Origin: Ceratothoa steindachneri
Taxonomy: Eukaryota > Arthropoda > Malacostraca > Isopoda > Cymothoidae
Assembly (NCBI GenBank): GCA_963969495.1
Contig: OZ018325.1
Location: 203,052,239-203,116,238 of the forward strand
Direction: 5' to 3'
DNA: 64,000 nt
Part shown: positions 36,361 to 47,685 of the stretch, piece after piece
Position numbering within the stretch: the stretch's first letter is position 1
Layout of the letters: every line of letters begins with the position of its first letter
The notes under the pieces: model-generated
Databases searched by the model: none
What the model was told of the DNA's origin: nothing
The model's input: only the letters and a program-made list of their open reading frames with translations
Position numbers and translations under genes: made by a program

Positions 36361-37960
36361 CAAGAAGTAACAAGGAAAATAAGTACTCTAAAAGACCTTA
36401 CGGTTCATTCAGTGAGGGTACCTTTGGACTAGCTGTTGAGCGGGCACATGCCCGCTCAATTGCCTTACGTCCTCCCTAAACGGCCACTTTTCAAGACTTT
36501 GTCTAATCTTGACTTGAACTGGCCAACAGAATTGCTGTTGACAACCTCCACCGGAAGTACGTTCCAGTTACTGCAGATACTGTACGTGAGTAACTTCCAA
36601 AACAGATCGCGGTTGTAACGCTTCAGCTCAAGTTTGAAGCCTTGATTTCTTGTTCTGCTCTTATTAAGACTAAACTATCCTTGCAGTCAACATTGTTGAA
36701 CCCTCAAAGTACGAGTATTTTGAAAACGTCGATGAGCTGACCACATAGTCTACGGGTTTCCAACGAGAACAGATATAATTCCCTTAATCTATCTTCATAA
36801 CTTTTATGTCTGATAGAGGGAATCAGTTTGGTTGCCCTGGCTTGGACGCGTTCCAATCTCGTGATGTCCTTTCGAAACGAAAGACTCTGAAATTGTATGG
36901 CATACTACAGGTGCGGTCGGACGAGAGAGTTGTACAGATACAGTACTATCTCCTTGTTCCGGTATCCAAACTGACGCTTTATATACCCTAACATCCTTTG
37001 GGCTTTGTTCTCCACCTCAATACACTATTTCGAAAACTTGAGGTCACTAGTGATTGTTACACCCGAGTCCTTCTCTGCAATGCTGGCTCCGAGACGACGG
37101 ATTTGACTCGCATGCTCAGATTTGAAAATCTTCACTTTTTCTTCCAGCCGTCGTGATTTTTTCCTCAGAATATTTGAACAGTTCTTTAAGCTCCTGCAGT
37201 TCTGCCCTTAGGACGCAGTCCGTGCAGATACTCCCAGGATGGCTTTTTTAAGACACACCTCTCCGGAAAATCTACGCACCACTTGTCTTTTTGGCATGTG
37301 GAGCACGTATATTTTAGCGCACCAGGTCCTTTCCTTCCAGTCATGCTGAACACTTTATATCTCGGAATACTTTGTGACCACTCAATAAAAAAAAAGGGGG
37401 GTGGTGAGTTCGCCCCGCTTGAGTCGCTCCCACATATCCATCGGAGACGTTTCGGATCTTTCAGAAGGCACGCTCTATGTGCTGATGTTCGTCCGACCGA
37501 GTCGTAAAACCAAGGCGTGCCGTGGCTCCCAACCAAGCAGCACTGACGGTCCCCGAAGGTGCCATCGATTTTTCACAGGCGAACAACGTAGCAAGCCCCG
37601 TACTAAACTCCTACTAGTTTTCTTCACGCCGGCCAGGATATCGGATTTGCGTTCAATGGATACCCCGCCACACCAAGAGACTCGACCCAAGGCTTTTTAT
37701 TGGCCTGGCAACCAACTTGGGAAAAAACGGCCATCACCTCGGACCGATGCTACCAGAGGCACCCCTCAACGGTCACTGGGAATGGTCAATAATTACGCGC
37801 CAGGGAAGGGATTAACGGGGCACTACCCTCATCCTATTCATCGTGCCCCAACGCCTAGGGCACCTCTAGTTCTAGTCTCTCACAACCAGTAAGCGTCGAT
37901 TGGCGATGTTTATAGAGGTTACAAAGCCTCTCTTCTGACGCATGAGGTAGCTGCCAGGTC
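36361..37960 (-). mobile_element. LINE-C copy 3, internally deleted, both ends kept
   Basis: Minus strand. 37960-37550 matches the 5' UTR of the right-edge copy (gaagagaggctttgtaacct against gagaggctttggaacctctt). ORF1 begins MTGRKGPGALKYTCSTCQKD (about 37345), a cysteine-rich zinc-binding start, then a charged helix. At about 37077 the sequence jumps in frame from RRLGASIAE to KDSGVTITSDLKFSK of the RT C-terminus. The rest is the LINE-C 3' end with the gttactt-type tail. So about 3 kb of ORF1-ORF2 is missing, leaving a 1.6-kb derivative. The CDS has frameshifts and stops. It may be a non-autonomous derivative or a single deletion event. Confidence 0.75.
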
Positions 37961-38270
37961 CTTATAAGTAGATAGAAGGAAAAAATGGTAAGAGTGACAT
38001 GATAGGAGTAGGGAATTTTTTGTCTTTTTTCTTCTTATATAATAAGTGGAAGATATAGGATAAAAGTGAAAAGGGAGAAGGATAAAATAGAAAAAGGAAG
38101 GAAGGACGCACTTAGTCCGGAACCTCGTTTCCGACCAAATCGACAAGGAAAGCCCTACCAGTGGTACCCAGAAGAGAGGTACCCACGCCAACATAGCTCA
38201 AAAAGTCAAAAGTACCCACAAGCTCTCTTCCCGCGACAAGGGGGCGTCACCTCTCCCTCTAATTTCTGAA
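37961..38270. other. Unassigned DNA
   Basis: No motif recognised; lies between two LINE-C copies. Confidence 0.35.
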
Positions 38271-38271
38271 A

Positions 38272-38302
<31 letters not shown>

Positions 38303-38329
38303 GAGGAGAGAGTAACCAGGAGTAACAAG
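38271..38329. repeat. GA-rich simple sequence
   Basis: Short gagaga tract next to the 3' tail of LINE-C copy 2. Confidence 0.8.
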
Positions 38330-40722
38330 AAAAGAAAGTACCCTAGAAGACCTTACGGTCCATTCAATGAGGGTACCTTTGGACTAGCAGTCAAGCGGGC
38401 ACATCTCTGTTCAAATGCCTCACGTCCTTAAACGGCCACTTTTCAAGACCCTGTCTAGTCTTGACTTGAACTGGTCAACAGATTCACTGTTGACAACCCC
38501 CCCTGTAAGTGCGTTCCAACTACCGCAGATACTGTACGTGAAAAATTTCCACACAGGTTGCGGTTGTAACGCTTCAGCTCAAGTTTAAAGCCGTGATTTC
38601 TTGTTCTGCTCTCAGTAAGGCTAAAAATATCCCTTTAGTCAACATTGTCGAACCCTCGAACTATTTTGAAAACTTCGATGAGCTGACCACGCAGTCTACG
38701 GGTTTCCAACGAGAACAGATATAAAATTCCCTTAATCTATCTTCATAACTTTTATGTCTGATAGAGGGAATCAGTTTGGTTGCCCTGGCTTGCACGCGTT
38801 TCAATCTCGCGATGTTCTTTCGAAATGAAGGACTCCAAAAATTGTACGGCATACTCCAGGTGCGGTCGGACAAGTGAGTTGTACAAACACAGTACAATCA
38901 CCTTATTCCGATATCCAAACTGGCGCTTTATGTAGCCTAGCATCCTTTAGGCTTTTTCCTCAGAATCAATTTACTGTTTCAAGAACTTGAGGTCACTAGT
39001 GATTGTTACACCCAAGTCCTTCTCAGTGTCGGTTTATTCAATAACAGTGCCCTTAAGGATATACTGAGATTGGGGGTTTCTGTGGCCGATATGCATCACT
39101 TTGCATTTGTTCAAGTTAAAAAGCATTTTTCCCGTCTATGCCCAGCGCTCGCACTTTCCGGAGAAGGCAGTGGTGTGGTACCTTATTAAAGGCTTTCTGA
39201 AAGTCTAATTAGACAACACCCACCGCCTTGTCCCGATCGTGCTCACTAAAGAAGAAGTGGAAGAATTCCACAAGGCTCGTCAGGCATGACCGTTGCCTTC
39301 GGAAGCCGTGCTGGGAACTCCTCAGTAGCAGCTTTGACTCTAAATGCGACGTCATTTTGTCCACCATGATGTTTTCCATGAGTTTACCGACTATCGAAGT
39401 CCGACTGATAGGTCGGTAGTTTGACGTTTGGATAGGGTCTCCTTTCCTGAAGATAGGAGTCACCTCCGCCTCACACTAGTCTCTAGGAACGCATCTGGTC
39501 CCGATTGACATGTTGAAAATTGTGCTTAGGTGTCGCGACACTTGATCGCACACTTCTTTCAACACTTTAGGTAGAAACCCATCCGGGCCAGGTGACCTAT
39601 TCGTCATTAGGTCACTGATCTTCTTTTCTATTTCTCCTTCGGCGAAGTCCATATCCTCCAGCTTTTCCCCTGAGTAGGAATCAATTGGCTGGGTGATGGG
39701 ACCACACTCTTCAGTAAACACTGAAGAGAAGTAGTCGTTGAGGAGGTTGGCATTTTCTGCATCTAATTGCTTTAATACCCTCTCCTCATTTCTCAAAGGG
39801 CCAATCGTTCGACGGATTGGTTTACGGCTGTTTACATATCCAAAGAACTCCTTGGGATTCTCTTTACAGAGTCTCGCCACTCGGAGTTCCTCAGACCGCT
39901 TAGCCGCCCTTATGCTGGACTTCACTCTCCTGGCTAGCCTTCGGTATTCGTCAAAGTCGCCCGAGATCTTCGATTGCCGGTACACAGTTCTCTTCTTCCT
40001 AAGTAGTTGGCCGATTTCTCGATTAAACCACTTTGGTTGAACAGAAGACCGACGGGGACATTTCAAAGGGATGAAACGTGATTGAAGACTCATGAATGTA
40101 GTTTTGAAACTGTTCCACGAGTCTTTAACAACATCGCACACTTCTAGCCTCGCATTAGTCAGTCCAGCACGAAGACCTGCAAATTCTGCTCTTTTCAAAT
40201 CGAGTTTCCTCGATTTAATACTTGCATGCCCTGCATTCGGGACTTTGACTACAAATCTAATTAGTCGGTGGTCACTGCCACCGACCTCTTCGCCAACAGA
40301 GAGATCCTCAACGATGTCATCCTCAGAGGTGAAAACCATGTCGAGGATATTGTCTCCTCTTGTTGGCTATCTCACCTATTGAGTCAGGAACTCGTTGTTC
40401 GCGAACTCCAAGAGTAGTGCGTTCTCGTCACAGGGTTCTCTGGTTTCCCTGTCAACTTCTGTATTGAAATCCCCCATGGCGATCACGATGACTCTCGCGC
40501 ATTTGGGTTCCGAGGACAGAGGCTTCCCTTTTAGTATGGGCTCTTTCGATTCCTCTTTCTTCCCCACTTTTGTTTTTTTTTTCTTCTTTTTTTTTCTTAT
40601 TCGTTTTTTCTTCCGTTTCTACTTTCTCTTCTGTTTTATCTACTGATTTTCTTTTCTTACTCTTCCTTTTCTTATTTTTGACGCCCTGAGTAACCCCAGC
40701 AGCAGCTGGCTCTGGGAGGGAG
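38330..40722 (-). mobile_element. LINE-C copy 2, with ORF1-ORF2 internal deletion
   Basis: Minus strand. It starts in the K/E-rich linker of ORF1 (40720-40567) and reaches LSSEPKCARVIVI (40500), then switches to MGDFNTEVDRETREP of the ORF2 endonuclease, so the ORF1 esterase and the endonuclease N-terminus are deleted. 40339-39476 is one long frame: GGSDHRLIRFVVKVP, VQPKWFNREIGQLLRKKRT, FGYVNSRKPIRRTIGPL, RSPGPDGFLPKVLKEV. 39463-39209 has SNYRPISRTSIVGKLMEN and SQHGFRRQRSCLTSLVEF. The RT active-site region is deleted or scrambled at 39120-39200, and the C-terminal blocks (LGYIKRQFGYRNKVIVLCLY) are at 38943-38661. The 3' tail matches copies 1 and 3. Confidence 0.82.
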
Positions 40723-40742
40723 GGAGGGAGGGAGAGAGAAGT

Positions 40743-40835
40743 TCTGCGGGTGATAACAACCACCACAGGGCTTTCGCCATATTTATTTTCTGCTTTTAAA
40801 AATTCTTTTCAAGTCAGAAAGAAAGAGGTATTCCG
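40743..40835. repeat. Interspersed repeat F
   Basis: Matches 25878-25970 (gcgggtgataacaaccacca...gcc.tatttattttct). Function unknown; it lies immediately left of the mariner element. Confidence 0.7.
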
Positions 40836-42044
40836 AGGGCTTCAAAAGGTTCGTGTAAAAGATACATAACTAAAAATCATACTCGTATGAAAGGATTTTG
40901 CTGACAATGCACCTGGAAGTTCTGGTACCAACGTGTTATAACGTGTTCCAACATGAACCCTTAAATGCATGTGGCAATGTGGCGCCGCCAGTAAAGCTCG
41001 TGTTGGAGAACAGCCAAATCATTGACTCTCTGAAACAAGTTTATGGTGACAATGCTCCAAAGAAATCAACAACCTACAAATGGATAGTTCGTTTTAGAAG
41101 TGGAAGAAATGAGATTGAAGATGATCCCCGCAGTGGCAGTCCATCCACGTCAGTTTTTGTGGAAACATTGATGCTGTTCGCGATCTGATTGAAAAGGATA
41201 GACGAATAACGATGAATCAGTAGGAGAGACACTCAACATCTCCGTGGGTTCTGTACACGCAATTCTGTTGGAGAGTTTTAAGCTAATCAAGCTTTCCGCT
41301 CGATGGGTTCCTAGGCTGTTGCGCCCAGATCTGCAGCAAACAAGGGCAGATCTTTCACTGGAGATTTTGAACAAGTGGGATGCGGACTCTGAAGCTTTTA
41401 TGCAGAGAATTGTGACCGGGGATGAAACATTGCTCTACCAATACGATACCGAGGACAAAATTTAATCGAAGCAGTGGCTGCCCAGGTGTGGAAGTGGGTC
41501 AGTTAATTCAATATCTGAGCGTTCAAGAGGACATGGTACGCCTGGAAATAAGCCTCGAAGTACCCTTGTCAGCCCTCGAACAAGAAAACAATTACAGCTG
41601 CTTATTATGAATGCGTTTTCAGAAAACTGTCCAAGAAAATCCCAGAAAAACACCCTGGGAAACTGCATCGGCGTGTCCTCTTCCACCAGGACAATGCACC
41701 CTCTCACGGCGCTCGGCAGACAAGAGCTTTGCCATGCGAATTTCGATAGGAAATCATTCAACATCCATCTTATAGCACCTATTTAGCTCCATCCGACATC
41801 TTTTTGTTTCCAAACCTTTAAAAATCATTGAAAGAGGTACCTATTTTCCATCAGTTGAAGATGTAAAAGGAGCTGCTTTGACATGGTTCGAATCACATGA
41901 CGCTCAGTTTTACACAGAACCCGAAGGCTGGTATCAACGTTTGCATTAGTGTATTAACCTAAATGGAGCATATGTTGAAAAATAAACATAACCTAGGCCG
42001 TTTTTTCCAAATGTCCTTTTTCCACGAATCTTTTGAAGCACTGT
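40836..42044 (+). pseudogene. mariner element with decayed transposase
   Basis: Terminal inverted repeats gcttcaaaaggttcgtgtaa (40839-) and, on the opposite strand at 42039-42018, gcttcaaaagattcgtggaa. The plus strand encodes N-terminal KSTTYKWIVRFRSGRNEIED and DPRSGSPSTS, then after frameshifts DAETF/TGDE-like sequence near 41420 (VTGDETLLYQYDTE), FHQDNAPSHGARQTRA (DD motif, about 41680), and YLAPSDIFLFPN (third Asp, about 41785). This is the DD34D mariner layout (SETMAR-like). Several stops and frameshifts make it inactive. Confidence 0.85.
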
Positions 42045-42177
42045 ATGTGACATGGATAGTGAGGCAGTAAATTGTTATCGGGTAAGAAGATATGGTATAA
42101 AAATCCCTTGGATATTCCTAGCTTAGGGAGATACTGGGTTTGATAGGGTAACGCTTTGGGTGAGGTAGAGTCACTGT

Positions 42178-42430
42178 GCCTGGTAGCTTAACGGTAGAGC
42201 ATCTAACAGGCAATCAGCAGACCCGGGTTCGAGTCCCGGCCAGGAATTTTCAACCTTTTTTCCCCTGGCGTTATTTATGTCTTCTCAGTAAGGATTGCTT
42301 TCATTGTGCTGCCTTTTGCTTTCTTTGATTCTAGTGTTCCTCCAATTTCCCTTTCTCTTACCTTTAAATAACTCCAATTTCTTGTCTCATTGTTCATTCG
42401 CGTCAAATTTCTCTTTCTATTGCTAAAAGG
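42178..42430 (+). mobile_element. tRNA-headed SINE, family S2
   Basis: 42178-42247 resembles a tRNA: acceptor strands tgcctgg/ccaggaa pair at 6 of 7 positions, D-arm gctt...gagc, and a perfect T-arm ccggg-ttcgagt-cccgg with a B box. The anticodon stem has two mismatches and position 33 is not T, so it is not a functional tRNA; the best-fitting anticodon position reads GGC. The non-tRNA body (42260-42430) shares its tail with 26015-26133. Hence a SINE head is the likelier reading than a tRNA pseudogene. Confidence 0.65.
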
Positions 42431-42519
42431 TAATTTAAAACTATTTAATGAGTCAATAATGAGGTTATTTATCATATTAGTGTGAAATAACTATTGTACA
42501 TTTTTGAAGACTAAATATT

Positions 42520-42968
42520 ACAGTGTTTTGCTTCATTTTCTGGCAAACTTGATGAAATAAAAGAAGGCAATACTGATTCAGTTTTGCCCGCTGCGGCAAC
42601 TGTTAGTCTCGTGCCTCAGTCCCAATTCAGACTTCACAGGGTGAGGGTGTGCGAGCTATTCTCTTGTGTTGTTACTGACTCAGTAATTCAACTAGTATGT
42701 ATTTTGCTTGCCTGTGTATAATAATAACCGTTTTTTATTGCTGTGTAATAGATAAAAAGAAAGTGAACAGCTATGGTTACAGTCAGTGACTTAAGTCCTC
42801 GGAAAATCGGACAGATCAAAGTTTTATTAAGTGATAGTGCACTAAAACAGAAAGATATTGCAAAGAGATTGGGAGTATCCTCTTAAAACAGCAGCAATAT
42901 AAAGGAAAAAGTAAAAACGGTCTTAATTTCGATTCAGCAAGGGATGGAAAATGTGGTCGCAAGAGGAA
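42520..42968 (+). pseudogene. Tc1-like element, left part with transposase N-terminus
   Basis: From 42773 the plus strand reads MVTVSDLSPRKIGQIKVLLS then ALKQKDIAKRLGVSS, the paired-like helix-turn-helix of a Tc1-family transposase. After a stop and a frame shift it reaches a basic GRKRK hinge. The frame breaks at 42968 where LINE-E is inserted; the same element resumes at 46234. A left terminal repeat may start near cagtgttttgcttcattttc (42520) but I could not match it to the right end. Confidence 0.75.
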
Positions 42969-45900
42969 ACCTACTTGCTTGCTTGAGGTAGTCCATCGGG
43001 TCCAATGATGACATTCTCTCTCTTCTCCATGTATTCTCTGGTAACTGTACAGGCCAATCCTGGATAAACATCGCCTGCCACAGATAGGACGTGAAAAATT
43101 TAGGGGAGGTTGGGGTGGTGGCTCTTGCTATCTCGCACACTTGCGATTACGCCTCTTCTGTTGATGCTCTCGTCGGTTGCCTACCAGACGATCCACTCCC
43201 TCATGGATGAGTCGTCTCCAATTCACTCTGTTTAAGGCCAACTCCTCCAGACTTGAATGGTCAATCATGCATTTCTTTAGCGTTTTCTTGATGTTATCTT
43301 TGAATCTGAGCTTGGGACCACCCGCTGCCCTCCTTCCATCATCGAGCTGACCATACAGCACTATGCGGAGAAGTCTTTCTTCAGGCATGCATATGACGTG
43401 GCCCAGACAAGGTACTTAGAAGATAGACGTTTACGAAATTCTCACTAGCAATTTGAAACACTGAGGGATTAGAAGGTTTTTCATCAGACCACCGTGTGAG
43501 TATTTCTGTTTTCTATATATTTACAAAAAACAAACAAATCTGGTGTATATGTCAGTATCAGTTGTCAAGACATATTGCCGTGCCTCTGGTGAGTTAGCCA
43601 GCAGAGCACAGTCATCTGCATACTGTAGGCCCAGAATGTGGTCTCTTGAGGGCTTGGTTCTTGCATGAAATTTACTGATGTTAAAAAGGCTGCCATCCAG
43701 TCTGAAATTGATGGTTATTCCGCTTCTGTCACGGATACTACGGTTAAGTAATGTAGTGGCGCATATTAGTTACATGGTGATTAATACTGGAGCCATCACA
43801 TACCATTGTCTCACCGAGAGATAACAGCGAAAGGGCTTGAATCCAGACTACCCATTGTCACTTTGGCATATATAGTGTTATGGAATTTTCTTACAATCTT
43901 TACGAATTTTGGTGGGCAGCCTGAAATACGCATATCCCTCCAGAGAGTTTCCCTGTTTACAGTGTCAAAGGCCTTCGTGAATTCAATGAAAGCCATAAAC
44001 AGTTTGTTTTTTTTACTCTCTAGATTTTTCTTGCAACTGTCAGCCTTTGAGAATCATGTAAACTGTACCTCGATTCTTGCAAAAGCCACATTGCGATTCC
44101 GGAAATATGTCTTCTGTGATCAAAGATGTTAGTCTACGCAACATGATTTTAGAGACGACTTTCCCGGCAATAATGATATACCTCGGTTGTTGCCACAAAT
44201 GTTATTTTATGTTCTTATTTTTATATATTATGATATTACCATCCTTCCACTATTGGGGCACTTGCTCCCTTCTCTAGACCTCCAGGATGAATTTGTAGAG
44301 GTCATGTTTAAGAAAGTATCACTCATGCTCTAAAATCTCTGCGGGTATGTTGTTAGGGACTAATGATTTGTTGTCTTTGAGTGATTTAATTGCACAGTGC
44401 AATTCATTGAAGGTAGGAGGAAGATCCATCTCGTGTGTCAATGGACGCTCATCTATTTCGAGTAAGGCAGTAATATCGGTTGGGCTTGCTTGATTTAGTA
44501 GGTCTTGAAAGTGTTCGCCCCATCTTTGGATTATTTGACTTTGTTCTCTAAGTAGCGTAGTCCTATCAGCTGTTTTCACTGGAGTAAATGAACAATTTTG
44601 GGGACCATAAAGTCTTTTCACAACATCTTAGAACTGGTGCGTATCATGAGAATCTGCAAATGGCCGAATTTCTTGTCCCCTTTTTGTCCATCAGGCATTC
44701 TGCAGACGCCTTAATGTTCTTTGCACTTCAATCCTTGTGTTCTGCCAGTGCATTTTCAGGACTTGTGAGTTTAGATGTTTTAAAGAGGCATTGTGTGCTT
44801 TATGGATACTATCAAGCAGAGGAAGGATTGCTTCAGTATTTTCACCAAAGGAATCTTTGTGCTTTTTGGTTTGGGTGCCAAGTTACTTTTCTTCTACTTC
44901 TAGGACCGTTTTACTAAAAGCATCCCAGGTATTTCGTAATGGAATTGTCATATCACTTAAAGGTTCCCTCTCAGTCAGTGCCACAGCTATGGCACTACGG
45001 AAATAATTTCTTAAGTTCTCCATTTTAAGATTGTTGGTGTTAACTATCTTTTTATTTGTTTTTTTTTGTCAATGAATAGGAGGAAGGATGGAGAGTTTAA
45101 GAGTGGATTTAAGTAGCCAATGGTTTGTCCAGCAGAATGAGCCCCTCATTGCTTGCTGTGAAGGACATCTTGAGGATCTTTTCTCTTAACTATAACATAA
45201 TCAATGATAGGCCAATGTTTTAGGCGTGGATGCATCCAGGAAGTCTTTTATCTATCTTTTTGTTGAAATATAGCGTTAGTGAGGGTTAGTTGATGTGTAG
45301 CAGAGAGTGTTAGCAACCTGAGCCTATCGTCATTCATCTTTCCCACTCTATGACTTCCAATGACTTTGTCCATACATTACTATCTCCGCCAACTCTTGCA
45401 TTGAAGGATCCTAGCAGTATTATTTTGTCTTTCTTGTTGATTTTGTTTAAGGTTTCATCTAGAGTGGAGTAGAAAAGGTCCTTGTCTTCTTTAGGTGCAT
45501 TTAGGGCTAGTGCAGATGCACTTATTAAGGTGGCGTAAGTATTATTAGTAAACATAACTCCGAGCGACATCAGCTTTTCATATATTCCAACTGGAGAATT
45601 TGTTAGTTTTTATAAATTTCATTTTTTATCGCGAATCCAACTCCATGTAATTGCTGACCTTCTTAAAGGTACCCCTTCCAGAAAAATGTGTATCCTCCAC
45701 CTATTTCACATACAGATCCTTCATCTAACAGGCGTGTCTCACTGAGTGCTGCTATGTCAATGTTATACTGTTTAAGTTCAGATGCAACAAGGGCTGTTGT
45801 TCTCTATGGGCTGTCCAATTGGTCTGAGTCTTGCAGGGTTCTGACATTTCAAGTGGCTACTTTAAGGGGCAATTGTTTTTTCTTGATATTGTGGCTGCTA

Positions 45901-46233
45901 TATGGGCTGTCCCGGTTTGGCGGCCACCTACCCGGAAGAAGAGTGGAAAGACGATGTTTAGACCAACTTTTCTAGTTCTTTCCCCCTTTCTTGGGTGAGC
46001 AGCGTTGATCCTAAATAGGTCTGCTCGGAAAAATAGGGTCTGTCAAAGGCGGCTGCCACTATAGTCCCAGCCGCCAGCAACCATACTAGCCCTCTGCCGC
46101 CGACGTGCATGGGCCTAACTAAGAGTACCAAGAACCATACAGTTCCTGCTCCCGTCACCCAGTCTCCCATCGCCGTCGGGCTTTGGACAAGTCAGGAAAT
46201 AATGTTTAGGTAACAAGAGAAAGAAAACGGATG
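42969..46233 (-). mobile_element. LINE-E (RTE-like), inserted in the Tc1-like element
   Basis: Minus strand, about 3.27 kb, flanked by an 11-bp target duplication gcaagaggaaa (42958-42968 and 46234-46244). It starts with a leader, then an endonuclease (NVRTLQDSDQ, ELKQYNIDIAALSETRLLD, IILLGSFNARVGGDSNVW, where the Asp of GDFNARVG is Ser). The RT is in fragments: KRLYGPQNCSFTPVKTADRT (44621-), AFIEFTKAFDTVNRETLWRD (43996-). The C-terminus (43388-43128) has LRFKDNIKKTLKKCMID and then, after stops, CGRRCLSRIGLYSYQRIH, a C2H2-type end. The 3' tail is caagcaag repeats. Multiple frameshifts. Similar endonucleases are often mis-annotated as craniofacial development protein 2-like; exact clade not settled. 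Confidence 0.8.
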
Positions 46234-47320
46234 GCAAGAGGAAAACAACACAAAGAACATACAGGAATATAAAACAAATGGCTATTAAGGACAAAAACAA
46301 ATCTTGTAGGAAGATTGCAAGTGAACTGTTAGCAGATGGCATTAGTATTTCTTCAATAATAGTAAATAGGAGGTTACTGAGCAGTGAATTACGAGCCCTG
46401 CTGTCCAAAAAAGAAGCATAAGTTTACCAAAACCATGATACAGAAAGGTCGAGTCTTGGCTAATGCTCATGTTGATTGGTCATCTGAGCAATGGGAACAG
46501 GTAAGAGTGGTACATTTACCAGTTACTTTCTTTATTAAGCATAAAAGAACATACTCTACCTACTATAGTAGGTACATTCTGCTTTATCTACTAGATAGTG
46601 TTTTATATTGTTGCATGTTGTGTTTTCTGACGAGTCAACTATTGCAGTACTTGATGACCGTGTGCAGACAGTAAGTTGGCGGTAAGGTGAGGAGTTTATA
46701 CCAGAGTGTCTTAAAGACTGTAAAACATACACAGAAAATCATGGTGTGGGGAGCAATTTCTGTAAATAGGACCAGTCACTTGAAGATTGTTGAAGGTATA
46801 ATGACTCAGTATAAGTATATTGAAGTACTGAAAAACCATTTGGGACCTCAAATGAGGGAATGGTTCAGTGACAGATCAGTCATATTTCAGCAAGACTCGG
46901 CTACTTGTCACACGGCGCGATCAGGGAAGCCATGGTGTGCACAAAATGGCATTAAATTGCTATCATGGCCTGGAAATTCCACATGTATGAACCCTCTTGA
47001 GAGTTTATGGTATATTCTAAAAAATTAAACACACGGAAGTTCCCATAACAACCAAAGCAAAGCTCATAGAATGTCTTATCTACGTTTGGTTTCACTCTGA
47101 CAGAATCAAGCAATTATGCAGAACTTTAATCACTGGCATGCCAGAGCGTGTTAAAGCACTTGAAGCGGCTAAAAGAGATCAAACCAAGTAGTAATCAATG
47201 TATGAAAGGATACTTTTGCCATATGTATTAAAATAAATTAATTACTTGCCAATAAAATAACTTTATATAACCTTTTCCCAGAAAAAATACGAATTTTCAA
47301 GAAATCCACAATAATTTGAT
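46234..47320 (+). pseudogene. Tc1-like element, right part with transposase catalytic domain
   Basis: Continues the hinge (GRKRK then TTQRT) and runs through KSCRKIASELLADGISIS, KKHKFTKTMIQKGRVLANAH, VDWSSEQWEQ, then after a ~115-bp interruption FSDESTIAVLDD. 46687-47028 is open: KIMVWGAISVNRTSHLKIVE, IFQQDSATCHTARS (second catalytic Asp) and LLSWPGNSTCMNPLESLWYI (catalytic Glu block, WPGNSPDxNPIEN in relatives). This is the DD34E Tc1 layout. Frameshifts and the LINE-E insertion make it inactive. Confidence 0.82.
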
Positions 47321-47322
47321 CA

Positions 47323-47327
<5 letters not shown>

Positions 47328-47401
<74 letters not shown>
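47328..47401. repeat. (TA)n microsatellite
   Basis: About 74 bp; 3' end of the minus-strand PLE fragment and right border of the Tc1-like relic. Confidence 0.95.
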
Positions 47402-47402
<1 letters not shown>

Positions 47403-47685
47403 TAAAAGAAGTCATTGGCGAGTTATGGTATATGATAGTGAAACCACTGTATAGGAGCCCAAAGTTTAATTTACGAGACCAGTTTCGGTATGTAGTTTAT
47501 CATACCCTCTTTAGTCGTATACTGAGAATGCGATTGTTAGAAAACTCTATAAATAGCATACATATCAGAAAAAACAAAAAGAAAAAATCCCTAAAAAACA
47601 CAAAACGAGGGAAAAAGGTCATTAATCAGGGGTTGCGATTCTAAGATCGTTGACTAAGCTGTTTACGATGAGGTTTTTTTTTTGT
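47402..47685 (-). mobile_element. PLE-G 3'-end fragment, minus strand
   Basis: Reverse complement of the 3' part of PLE-G at 51295-51527: the coding end (SLVNDLRIATPD then stop), 3' UTR with catacggttctcagtatacg-type sequence and a hammerhead-like motif, leading into (TA)n at 47401. Cut at about 47685 by the 3' end of LINE-B copy 2. Confidence 0.75.
47472..47519 (-). ncRNA. Hammerhead motif with core G5 to A
   Basis: Minus strand: stem I TACGA with TCGTA (5 pairs), core CTAAAGA (one change, G5 to A), stem II GGTATG (47506-47501) with CATACC (47492-47487) and one unpaired G, GAAA intact, stem III AC/GU with a 2-nt TG loop, C17 present. G5 is a conserved core residue, so activity is expected to be low. 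Confidence 0.6.

Noticed and set aside
42178..42247. A functional tRNA gene
   Set aside because: D-arm and T-arm look right, but the anticodon stem has two mismatches, position 33 is not T, and a shared non-tRNA body follows; a SINE head fits better.
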